From: Flavobacterium sp. 9
GTDB lineage: Bacteria > Bacteroidota > Bacteroidia > Flavobacteriales > Flavobacteriaceae
Assembly (NCBI RefSeq): GCF_002754195.1
Contig: NZ_PEEU01000001.1
Location: 1,302,001 to 1,366,000 of the forward strand
Direction of reading: 5' to 3'
Length of the DNA: 64,000 nucleotides
Shown here: piece after piece, positions 42,286 through 49,897 of the stretch
How positions within the stretch are numbered: position 1 is the first letter of the stretch
Layout: each line of letters opens with the position of its first letter
Translations under genes and position numbers: made by a program
Notes under the pieces: model-generated
Database searches by the model: none
The model's input: only the letters and a program-made list of their open reading frames with translations
Told to the model about the DNA's origin: nothing

Positions 42286-42297
42286 TATAAATTCCAA

Positions 42298-42328
42298 AAC
42301 CTGCAAAGTTTCTCAAACCTTGCAGGTT
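42298..42328 (+). terminator. Intergenic hairpin between paralogues 2 and 3
   Basis: AACCTGCAA (42298-42306) pairs with TTGCAGGTT (42320-42328). There is no long T-run, so it may attenuate, stabilise or simply be a dispersed palindrome. It continues into another gcaaa/ttgc pair near 42345-42360. Confidence 0.4.
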
Positions 42329-42381
42329 TAAATCATCCCGCAAATTTTCAAAAGCATTGCAGGATTACATCTTTACAAACA

Positions 42382-44310
42382 ATGAAAAAAATAAAAAATA
42401 ATATAGCAAGTATTAAATCGCCTCAAAAAGGGCTTTTGATTACTGCATTAATAATTGCGCAATTAAGCTTTGCACAATCAAAACCAGATCCTAATTACAA
42501 AGGTGTAATTGGTAAAACTCTGGCAGATTCTAAAGAATATTGGCCAGATCCCGTAAAAGCTCCGGAAGGCGCGCCTAACGTGGTTTGGATTTTATTAGAC
42601 GATGTTGGATTTGGAGCTACAAGCGCTTTTGGAGGTTTAATCAACACGCCTACTTTGGAGAATTTAGCCAATAATGGTTTGCGTTATACCAACTTTCATA
42701 CAACTGCAATTTGTGCACCAACACGTGCCAGTTTATTAACGGGTCGTAATCCGCATGCGGTTCATGTTGGAGGATTTTCGCATACGGCAACTTCAGCAGG
42801 TTTCCCGGGTTGGGACGGAAGAATTCCATCATCAGCAGGAACAATTGCCGAGATTTTACGCGAAAACGGATACAACACTTTTGCCGTTGGTAAATACGGA
42901 GTTACTCCGGATGAAGACGCTACAGATGCAGGACCGTTTGACAGATGGCCAACCGGAAAAGGTTTTGATCATTTCTATGGATTCTTAGGTTCTGAAACTG
43001 ATCAATACAATCCTGATTTAGTCGAAGATCAAACTTGGTTAAACGGAAACACAAGATTAAATAGTTCCGGAAAAGATAAAACCAAAAACGAATTTATCGC
43101 CGATTTAAAAGGAAAACATTTAAGCGAATTAATTACTGATAAAGCAATTACATATATCGATCGTCAGAAAAATGCAGCGCCAAACAAACCTTTCTTTTTG
43201 TATTATGCGCCGGGAGCAACACATTCTCCTCATCAGGTGGCCAAAGAATGGAGCGATAAATACAAAGGCAAATTTGACGAAGGCTGGGATATTTACCGTG
43301 ATAAAGTATTAGCAAAACAAAAGAAATTAGGTTTAATTCCTGCCGATGCAAAATTGCCAACGCGCGATTCTTATGTAAAAGCATGGAATACTTTATCTCC
43401 TGACGAAAAGAAATTATACGCTCGTTTTATGGAAATCTACGCTGGATATCTTGAATATACAGATTATGAAATAAGCCGAATCGTAAATCATCTGAAAACA
43501 ATTAATCAATTGGACAATACGGTTTTCTATATTGTTTTAGGAGACAACGGTGCCAGTAAAGAAGGAACTGAATCCGGAACAATTGACGAACCATTGTTTA
43601 AAAAACTTTTTGCAAAAAATTCTAAAGAAGCTGATTTAAAAAATAATCTTGCCAAAATAGATTTACTGGGAACGCCAGATGCAATTGAAGGAAATTATCC
43701 TTACGGATGGGCATTAGCAGCAAATACTCCGTTTAGAAATTTAAAACAAGACGCACATTCTGAAGGAGGAACAAGAAATCCGTTGATTGTTTATTATCCA
43801 AAAGGAATTAAAACTCCCGGAATTCGTAACCAATACGGTCATGTAAATGATATTTTGCCAACGACTTTAGAAACTATCGGAATTAAAGCTCCGGCAGCAA
43901 TTAAAGGAATTGCTCAGGATTCTATTCAGGGAACTTCATTGGCGTATTCTTATGCTGATGCAAAAGCGCTGTCAAGACATAAAATTCAATACTATTATAT
44001 TTTTGGCTCAAGAGCACTTTACAAAGATGGATGGAAAGCTTCGGCGCCACATCATCCTGATTTTATTGACATTATTGATAATGGAGCTTTGGCTAAAAGT
44101 ACAGGTCCAAGTACGTTTGACAACGACGTTTGGGAATTATACAACCTCAACACGGACTTTAACGAAAGAGTAAATCTGGCACAAAAAAATCCGGAAAAAC
44201 TAAAAGAACTTCTAGCCGATTTTGACGATCAGGCCAAGAAAAATAACGTTTATCCTTTTATTGACTGGATAGATGTTTTGAAACAACGTACTCACAAGAA
44301 AAATAAATAA
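42382..44310 (+). CDS. Type I sulfatase, tandem paralogue 3
   Basis: A 642-residue arylsulfatase with a signal peptide ending Ser-Phe-Ala-Gln and formylglycine Cys at residue 111 (Cys-Ala-Pro-Thr-Arg-Ala-Ser-Leu-Leu-Thr-Gly). It is like paralogues 1 and 2 but carries an insertion of about 20 residues after Glu-Asp-Gln near 215-235 and more substitutions in the C-terminal half, so it is the most diverged of the three. The signal-peptide hairpin is not kept in this copy. The DUF1254-like gene follows 67 bp later. Confidence 0.92.
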   Translation: MKKIKNNIASIKSPQKGLLITALIIAQLSFAQSKPDPNYKGVIGKTLADSKEYWPDPVKAPEGAPNVVWILLDDVGFGATSAFGGLINTPTLENLANNGLRYTNFHTTAICAPTRASLLTGRNPHAVHVGGFSHTATSAGFPGWDGRIPSSAGTIAEILRENGYNTFAVGKYGVTPDEDATDAGPFDRWPTGKGFDHFYGFLGSETDQYNPDLVEDQTWLNGNTRLNSSGKDKTKNEFIADLKGKHLSELITDKAITYIDRQKNAAPNKPFFLYYAPGATHSPHQVAKEWSDKYKGKFDEGWDIYRDKVLAKQKKLGLIPADAKLPTRDSYVKAWNTLSPDEKKLYARFMEIYAGYLEYTDYEISRIVNHLKTINQLDNTVFYIVLGDNGASKEGTESGTIDEPLFKKLFAKNSKEADLKNNLAKIDLLGTPDAIEGNYPYGWALAANTPFRNLKQDAHSEGGTRNPLIVYYPKGIKTPGIRNQYGHVNDILPTTLETIGIKAPAAIKGIAQDSIQGTSLAYSYADAKALSRHKIQYYYIFGSRALYKDGWKASAPHHPDFIDIIDNGALAKSTGPSTFDNDVWELYNLNTDFNERVNLAQKNPEKLKELLADFDDQAKKNNVYPFIDWIDVLKQRTHKKNK

Positions 44311-44377
44311 TAACTTTTTCAGAGCTGTTAATGATTTTCGAAAAAATTAATGGCCCTGATATTAAATCTGGTAAATT

Positions 44378-44929
44378 ATGGCAGCAGTAAAACCACTTAT
44401 CAAAAAAGGCTTCTTTGCCTTGGTACTTGTAGTAATTGCAGTAAGCTTTTATTACTTAACAATTTGGGTAACTCCTTATTATGTTCAGAAGAAATTTGCA
44501 GAGAAAAGTTTGGGTGTTATCAATACGCCTCAATTTGGAAATCAGCCAAATGCTGAAAACAGCCGAGTGATTCCGTTACCGAATCCTGACTTTTTGTATT
44601 CGACAATTAATTATGATTTGAAAGATCAGGTATTGAAAATTTCAGGTATAGTGCCAGATTCTACTTATTGGTCGATCTCGGCTTATCAGGAAAACACGAC
44701 CAATTATTTTGTTCAGAATGAAGAACAGGTAAAAGCAAAATTCGAATATTATTTAGCTCCGGAAGGAAGTACTTCTGAAGTATTGAAAAATATTCCGAAA
44801 GAAAAAATCATCTATAGTCCAACAACTAAAGGATTGATTCTGTTTCGTTATTTAGTTTCGAAAGCATATACGGTAAAAACTCTGGCTGAATTGCAACATG
44901 GCGTTACGGTAGAGAAATTAGTGAAGTAG
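44378..44929 (+). CDS. Membrane-anchored DUF1254-like protein
   Basis: A 183-residue protein with one N-terminal TM helix (about residues 11-32) and an exported domain. The sequence Asn-Pro-Asp-Phe-Leu-Tyr-Ser-Thr, Asp-Leu-Lys-Asp-Gln-Val, Tyr-Trp-Ser-Ile-Ser-Ala-Tyr and Thr-Asn-Tyr-Phe matches the pattern I know from DUF1254. In many proteobacteria DUF1254 and DUF1214 form one protein; here the second half is the separate gene at 45220. Both follow the three tandem sulfatases, suggesting a shared envelope task. No catalytic motif is seen. Confidence 0.65.
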   Translation: MAAVKPLIKKGFFALVLVVIAVSFYYLTIWVTPYYVQKKFAEKSLGVINTPQFGNQPNAENSRVIPLPNPDFLYSTINYDLKDQVLKISGIVPDSTYWSISAYQENTTNYFVQNEEQVKAKFEYYLAPEGSTSEVLKNIPKEKIIYSPTTKGLILFRYLVSKAYTVKTLAELQHGVTVEKLVK

Positions 44930-45219
44930 AACGCGCGAATAGCTTTGTCATGGTACGCAGATGACACGGATTTGCTTTGCAAAGACGCGGATTTAAACAG
45001 ATTTTTTTATTTTAATTCGAAAAAAATGTCAATGCTTGTCATCCTGAGCGAAGTCGAAGGACACGTAAGTAACTCGACAAAGAATATCCTAGCCCCGATA
45101 GAAGTGGAAATCCTTTTGTGGCACTTCTTTAGCGGCGCAAAAGATTGAAACGTCCCGAAGCTTCGGGAGCGGGATTAGCTCCTAAAAAAATTAAATATTC
45201 AACTTAAAATCAAATAGAA
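44930..45219. repeat. Repeat-filled gap between the DUF1254-like and DUF1214-like genes
   Basis: The 290 bases hold a GATGACACGGATT-type repeat near 44960, a GTCATCCTGAGCGAAGTCG element near 45040 and the palindrome TCCCGAAGCTTCGGGA near 45155, which also occurs at 651-666. A short frame across this DNA has no protein features and is not called. Confidence 0.6.
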
Positions 45220-45813
45220 ATGGCTTTAAATCAAAAAATAAAAAAGATAGGACTTGCGGTTGCATTAATTATTCTGTCTATTATATTGGGAAGTGCCGTT
45301 GGTGTTTACAACATTAAATCCGGCAAAAGCGACTCGCAACGCATTATTGGAAATTGGCAAACTGTCGATAAAGACAAAGATCTTAACACTGCCGATTTGC
45401 TTACAATTGCACAAGTTGCGGTTTATGGACCTTATGCTTTAACTAAAAAAGAAGTGATTTATGTAAGTACAAGCACTGATAGCGAAGGAAATGAATTAGA
45501 TCCTAAAGCTGATTATATCATAAGCGGAAAAAAACTAAACGCTAAATATTGGAGCATTACGGCTTATGATGAAAACGGTTTTTTAATTAAAAACCCAATC
45601 AGCAAATACAGCTATAATCTTGAAAATGTAAAGTACGAAGCTGATAGTACTTCTTATAAAATCAACCTTTCGGGAACTGAGAAAAAAGAAAATTGGCTTC
45701 CAACCAGCGATGCCAAAAAAACAACTTTAATCATTCGTTTGTATTTACCATCTGATGAGCTTAGAAACAATTTAACTGTTGAAACGCTTCCAACAATTCA
45801 GAAGGTAAAATAA
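45220..45813 (+). CDS. Membrane-anchored DUF1214-like protein
   Basis: A 197-residue protein with one N-terminal TM helix (about residues 10-31). The exported domain has Ala-Val-Tyr-Gly-Pro-Tyr-Ala-Leu near residue 68 and the DUF1214-type elements Tyr-Trp-Ser-Ile-Thr-Ala-Tyr-Asp-Glu-Asn-Gly, Asn-Trp-Leu-Pro-Thr and Leu-Ile-Ile-Arg-Leu-Tyr-Leu-Pro. With the 44378 gene it looks like a split version of the DUF1254-DUF1214 protein. The function is unknown. Confidence 0.65.
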   Translation: MALNQKIKKIGLAVALIILSIILGSAVGVYNIKSGKSDSQRIIGNWQTVDKDKDLNTADLLTIAQVAVYGPYALTKKEVIYVSTSTDSEGNELDPKADYIISGKKLNAKYWSITAYDENGFLIKNPISKYSYNLENVKYEADSTSYKINLSGTEKKENWLPTSDAKKTTLIIRLYLPSDELRNNLTVETLPTIQKVK

Positions 45814-45849
45814 GGATTATAACAAATTTTATTAAAAACAATTAAATAA

Positions 45850-45869
45850 AACTCTACTAGATCTATAGA
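45850..45869 (-). promoter_or_regulatory. Dyad operator-like motif, copy D
   Basis: AACTCTACTAGATCTATAGA, an inverted copy of the motif at 31449. It lies 37 bases after the DUF1214-like gene and 108 bases before the small membrane protein gene, so it may control the second half of the island. Confidence 0.45.
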
Positions 45870-45976
45870 ATTAGAAGTTTTATTTTTTATTTTTACATTT
45901 TATTAGCTTAAATATATCTATCAGAATAGATTACAAAATATTAAAAAAAAGAACAACACACCAAAATTTACCAATT

Positions 45977-46096
45977 ATGAAACGAGTAGACTATGAAATT
46001 ATAGGAAAAAAAATCATCGTGGGAGCGATCGTTTTTTTAGTTCCGCTAGTAATATTGGCGGGCGGTTTAGCATTAATTAATCAATTTTTAAAATAA
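45977..46096 (+). CDS. 39-residue single-helix membrane microprotein
   Basis: This frame encodes Met-Lys-Arg-Val-Asp-Tyr-Glu and then one strongly hydrophobic helix of about 22 residues (Ile-Ile-Val-Gly-Ala-Ile-Val ... Leu-Ala-Leu-Ile), ending Asn-Gln-Phe-Leu-Lys. A-rich bases precede the ATG and the next gene begins six bases after its stop, which is operon-like spacing. The N-in, C-out topology and the tight link to the fatty-acid-hydroxylase-family gene suggest a small partner subunit. It is too short for homology by eye. Confidence 0.6.
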   Translation: MKRVDYEIIGKKIIVGAIVFLVPLVILAGGLALINQFLK

Positions 46097-46102
46097 GAAA
46101 TC

Positions 46103-47158
46103 ATGGCAATAGTACAACGAGAAAAACTAACAAAAGATTTATTGATCAGTCTTTTAATATACAGTTTGCCTGTAGTGGCAATTTTCCTTTATTTTAAATT
46201 AACAAATGGTGTTGTGGCAGAATCGCACATTGGATTACCATCATTTTTAGAATTTTCTAAACCCGCATTCGAACATATCAGAACCTGGGGATTAACCGTT
46301 TTCATGCTAGTTCTGGGATTTATTGAATTTGCAGCAGGTTTATACGACGATCAATGGACTGGTCAGGAACGCAAAGTAGATATCATTTGTTTTCTTGCTC
46401 CAAAATTGCTTTTACCGCCTGTAATTGCATTTTTCAGCTTAACAGCTTTACCATATTTAATTCCGAATTTAGCCAATACACTTTCATGGGTTCCGTTTTG
46501 GGGAGGGTTTTTCCTTATTGCAATTGCCGATGATTTAACACAATACTGGTACCACCGTTTACATCATCAAGTTCCGTTTTTATGGAGATTCCACAGAACG
46601 CATCATTCGGCTCCATATATGGGAATGGCGATGGCTTCAAGACAAAACTTTATTTATACGGTTTTCTTTTCTCAAATTTATTTGACTGCAACTTTAACTT
46701 ATTTAGGTTTAGGATTGCCTGCATTATTTGTTTTGGTAATCAAAAGTATCATCACTTTAGGAGCACATTCAAGCCTTGCATGGGACAAACCATTCTACAA
46801 ATACAAAGTTTTACATCCGATTGCCTGGGTTTTAGAGCGCTTGATTTCTACTCCTGCAACACACCACGCGCATCACGCAGATACTAGCGGTGACGGAGTT
46901 GGACACTTTAAAGGAAACTTTGGAAACATGTTTTTTATCTGGGATGTAATTTTCGGAACTGGATTAATCACGCGTAAATTCCCGGAATCATACGGTACAA
47001 AATCATACAAACAAGAAGAATGGTACGCACAATTTTTGTGGCCAATATTCAAATCTAAAAAAGAAGGAAGTCCGCTTGCCGAAGGTGTAATAGCGTTTCC
47101 ATTAAAAACTAAACCCGTAGAAATTGCTGAACCAACTCAGGTTTTAGAGCAGGCTTAA
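46103..47158 (+). CDS. Fatty acid hydroxylase / sterol desaturase family membrane protein
   Basis: A 351-residue membrane di-iron protein. Histidine boxes His-Arg-Leu-His-His (about 152-156), His-Arg-Thr-His-His-Ser (about 166-171) and His-His-Ala-His-His-Ala-Asp (about 253-259) are complete, and there are about five TM segments. Family members hydroxylate or desaturate lipids, sterols, or cleave ether lipids. Being inside a sulfatase island may point to sulfolipid or sulfated lipid metabolism, but no substrate can be assigned. It is preceded by a microprotein gene and followed 12 bp later by a rhodanese-thioredoxin gene. Confidence 0.85.
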   Translation: MAIVQREKLTKDLLISLLIYSLPVVAIFLYFKLTNGVVAESHIGLPSFLEFSKPAFEHIRTWGLTVFMLVLGFIEFAAGLYDDQWTGQERKVDIICFLAPKLLLPPVIAFFSLTALPYLIPNLANTLSWVPFWGGFFLIAIADDLTQYWYHRLHHQVPFLWRFHRTHHSAPYMGMAMASRQNFIYTVFFSQIYLTATLTYLGLGLPALFVLVIKSIITLGAHSSLAWDKPFYKYKVLHPIAWVLERLISTPATHHAHHADTSGDGVGHFKGNFGNMFFIWDVIFGTGLITRKFPESYGTKSYKQEEWYAQFLWPIFKSKKEGSPLAEGVIAFPLKTKPVEIAEPTQVLEQA

Positions 47159-47170
47159 CCTTAAGAAACT

Positions 47171-47890
47171 ATGAAAAAAAACAAAATAATAAGAAACAGT
47201 ATTACAACCCTAATACTGTTTCTATCAATCGTTGGATTTTCGCAAGAAAAAAGCCCAACTACAGTTTCATTAGACGTGTATTATACCAAAATTCAAAGCG
47301 AGAAAAAGCCTCAAATAATTGATGCTCGCGGTCCCGAAGAATTTGCATTGAACCATATTAATGGTGCGGTAAATTTTAATCTCGAATCTAAAGATTATGC
47401 GGATCAAGTAGCAAAATTAGACAAAACAAAACCTGTATTCACCTACTCTATTGGCGCAGGGAGAAGTGTTTGGTTAGCCGAAGCTTTACTTAAAAACGGT
47501 TTCAAAGAAGCATATAGTCTTGAAGGTGGAATCGCCAACTGGATTGGAAACGGAAAGCCTTTTTATGCTAATTCTAAAAGCAAATTAACCCTTGCCGAAT
47601 ACAAAAAAATCATTGCCGAAAACAAAGATGTTTTGGTAGATATTGGATCTATATATTGTGGCGCTTGCAAAAAAGTAAAACCAGTTTTAGAAACTATCAA
47701 AGCACAATACGGCTCTAATCTAAAAGTAGTAGAAATTGATCTTGAAGACAGTCCGCAAGTAATCGCCGATTTAAAAACAGTAAAAGTTTTCCCTACTTTG
47801 ATTTTATACAAAGACGGAAAAATTGTCTTTAAAAAAGAAGGATTAGGCGATTTGAAAAATGATGTTGATTTGGCTTTGGCTGCTAAGTAA
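47171..47890 (+). CDS. Exported rhodanese-like/thioredoxin fusion
   Basis: A 239-residue protein with a signal peptide ending Gly-Phe-Ser-Gln. Residues about 28-130 are a rhodanese fold (Ile-Ile-Asp-Ala-Arg-Gly-Pro-Glu-Glu-Phe ... His-Ile-Asn-Gly-Ala-Val-Asn-Phe). The active-site loop reads Ser-Ile-Gly-Ala-Gly-Arg-Ser, so the sulfur-bearing Cys is replaced by Ser. Residues about 145-235 are a thioredoxin domain with Cys-Gly-Ala-Cys. The rhodanese part is thus probably a binding module and the thioredoxin part may be redox active in the periplasm. It could keep sulfatases or their substrates reduced; that is inference. Confidence 0.85.
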   Translation: MKKNKIIRNSITTLILFLSIVGFSQEKSPTTVSLDVYYTKIQSEKKPQIIDARGPEEFALNHINGAVNFNLESKDYADQVAKLDKTKPVFTYSIGAGRSVWLAEALLKNGFKEAYSLEGGIANWIGNGKPFYANSKSKLTLAEYKKIIAENKDVLVDIGSIYCGACKKVKPVLETIKAQYGSNLKVVEIDLEDSPQVIADLKTVKVFPTLILYKDGKIVFKKEGLGDLKNDVDLALAAK

Positions 47891-47916
47891 TCTCAATCAT
47901 TGTCACACAGAATGTA

Positions 47917-47949
47917 AGCTTTGTCAAAGTTTTGAACTTTGACAAAGCT
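47917..47949. repeat. TTTGTCAAAG dispersed palindrome
   Basis: A 33-bp palindrome with arms AGCTTTGTCAAAGTT, the third copy in the window (with 582-612 and 14986-15018). A partial copy follows near 47993-48015. Confidence 0.75.
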
Positions 47950-48056
47950 CTCGCAATATAAACACAAACCACTTAGCAGCAATTATTTGCAAAAGTTTTT
48001 AACTTTAACAAAGATTGTTGTTAACTACATCATTTCCAAAAAACCAAAACCAAACC

Positions 48057-49673
48057 ATGGCATTATCCAAAGCAAAAAAGATTATTCTTCCAATAGTTGC
48101 TATTGTTTTTCTATTGGCTGTATTTTTATTCTGGCCTATTAATACAGATGGAACATTAATAAAACCGGACCAAAAACTACTTGAAGGAAAAAAGGAATTT
48201 CTATCAGAAAAAGTTTCCACAGACAGTTCCTTCAAAAAGCCAAACATCATTATTATTCTTGCCGACGATTTAGGGAAATATGATATTTCGTTATACGGAG
48301 GAAAATCAACACCAACGCCACAAATCGATTCTTTGGCGGCTTCAGGAGTTACTTTTCAGGATGGATATGTTTCCGCTTCGATTTGTTCGCCTTCGCGTGC
48401 GGGTATTTTAACCGGACGTTATCAGGAACGTTTTGGACATGAATTTCAGCCTGGAGATCGTTATCCAAAAAACAACTTAGAATATTATGGATTCAAATAT
48501 TTAATCAACACTAATAATTGGCGATTAAACCCGAAAATAAATTACCCAAACGAAGCGTCTATAGCCACGCAAGGTTTGCCACAATCTGAAATTACCTTCG
48601 CTGATCTTGCCAAAAGAGAAGGTTACAACACAGCAATTATCGGGAAATGGCATCTTGGGCATAACAAAGGATTTTTTCCTTTAGACCGAGGTTTTGACTA
48701 TCACTACGGATTTTATCAGGCATTTTCGCTGTATACACCCGAAGATGATAATCCAGATATTATCAACCATCATCATAAAGACTTTACCGATAAAATGATT
48801 TGGGGAAATGGCCGCGTCGGGATCGGGCAAATTCGTCGTGATACTACAATTATTCACAACAAAGCATATCTAACCGAAACCTTTGCTGATGAAGCAGAAG
48901 CTTTTATCGATAAAAATAAGAAGAAACCTTTCTTATTGTACGTTCCGTTTAATGCGCCACACACGCCTTTTCAGGTTCGAAAGAAATATTACGATCGTTT
49001 TCCTAATGTAAAAGACGAAAACAAACGTGTTTATTTTGCCATGATTAGCGCACTTGATGATGCCGTGGGAAGAATCAGAGCGAAAGTTAAAAAAGAAGGC
49101 TTGGAAGATAATACTTTGATCTTTTTTGCCAGCGACAATGGTGGCGCAGATTATACTTTTGCCACGACAAATGCACCTTTAAAAGCCGGAAAGTTTTCTC
49201 ATTTCGAAGGCGGCGTAAATGTTCCGTTTGCACTTTCGTGGAAAGGAAAAATTAAACCGCATACCATCTATAAAACTCCGGTAAGTACATTGGATATTTT
49301 CAGTACAATTGCTGCTGCTATTCACTCGGATTTGCCTAAAGATCGTGTTTATGATGGTGTAGATCTTGTAAGTACAGTCAATGAAAATAAAGAAGCGCAC
49401 AAAACTTTGTACTGGCGTTCCGGCGATGCAAAAGCGATTAGAAGCGGCGATTGGAAATTAATCATTAGCGGAAAAACGCACGAAGAATGGCTTTATAATT
49501 TAGCTTCAGATAAATCTGAAAAAACAGATCTGGCACAAAAAAATCCTGAAAAAGTAAAGGAACTACAGGTTGCTTTGCAAAACTGGGAAAAAGGTTTAGT
49601 GAAACCTTTATGGCCAAATCTAACGCATTATGAATTTGATTTTGGCAAACAAAAATACTTTGTTGATCTATAA
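48057..49673 (+). CDS. Membrane-anchored type I sulfatase
   Basis: 538 residues from ATG 48057; an upstream TTG at 48015 lies in repeat DNA. The N-terminus is one long hydrophobic segment (about residues 7-24) without a clear cleavage site, so it may stay anchored in the inner membrane. The formylglycine motif Cys-Ser-Pro-Ser-Arg-Ala-Gly-Ile-Leu-Thr-Gly has its Cys at about residue 110. Further active-site parts are Ala-Asp-Asp-Leu-Gly, Gly-Lys-Trp-His-Leu-Gly-His and Ser-Asp-Asn-Gly-Gly. It differs from the tandem trio by having the usual Lys-Trp-His. Substrate unknown. Confidence 0.92.
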   Translation: MALSKAKKIILPIVAIVFLLAVFLFWPINTDGTLIKPDQKLLEGKKEFLSEKVSTDSSFKKPNIIIILADDLGKYDISLYGGKSTPTPQIDSLAASGVTFQDGYVSASICSPSRAGILTGRYQERFGHEFQPGDRYPKNNLEYYGFKYLINTNNWRLNPKINYPNEASIATQGLPQSEITFADLAKREGYNTAIIGKWHLGHNKGFFPLDRGFDYHYGFYQAFSLYTPEDDNPDIINHHHKDFTDKMIWGNGRVGIGQIRRDTTIIHNKAYLTETFADEAEAFIDKNKKKPFLLYVPFNAPHTPFQVRKKYYDRFPNVKDENKRVYFAMISALDDAVGRIRAKVKKEGLEDNTLIFFASDNGGADYTFATTNAPLKAGKFSHFEGGVNVPFALSWKGKIKPHTIYKTPVSTLDIFSTIAAAIHSDLPKDRVYDGVDLVSTVNENKEAHKTLYWRSGDAKAIRSGDWKLIISGKTHEEWLYNLASDKSEKTDLAQKNPEKVKELQVALQNWEKGLVKPLWPNLTHYEFDFGKQKYFVDL

Positions 49674-49696
49674 TTGATATTTCATTCTAAAAAAAT

Positions 49697-49822
49697 GAAT
49701 AGGCTCCAGCTTTAGCTGGAGTTTAAAAATGACGATATTCGAAAGGCTTTAGCCAAACTTTTTATTCGGCTAAAGCCTTTTTTCTCAAACCTGTTACCTC
49801 CAGCTAAAGCTGGAGTCTATTC
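49697..49822. repeat. CTCCAGCTTTAGCTGGAG repeats flanking a terminator
   Basis: CTCCAGCTTTAGCTGGAG (49704-49721) and its near-inverse (49798-49815) enclose a hairpin AAAGGCTTTAGCC (49742-49754) / GGCTAAAGCCTTT (49768-49780) followed by T residues. The hairpin can terminate transcription after the sulfatase gene. The whole element has inverted GAATAG/CTATTC ends. Confidence 0.75.
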
Positions 49823-49897
49823 AAAAAAATCAAAAACCAATAAATAATACCTAACAGTCCTGAAGACTCGGAACTGTTAGGATAATAAAACATTAAA

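Noticed and set aside
44945..45148. Frame of 67 codons in the DUF1254-DUF1214 gap
   Set aside because: It crosses several dispersed repeat elements and has no domain, signal or start context.
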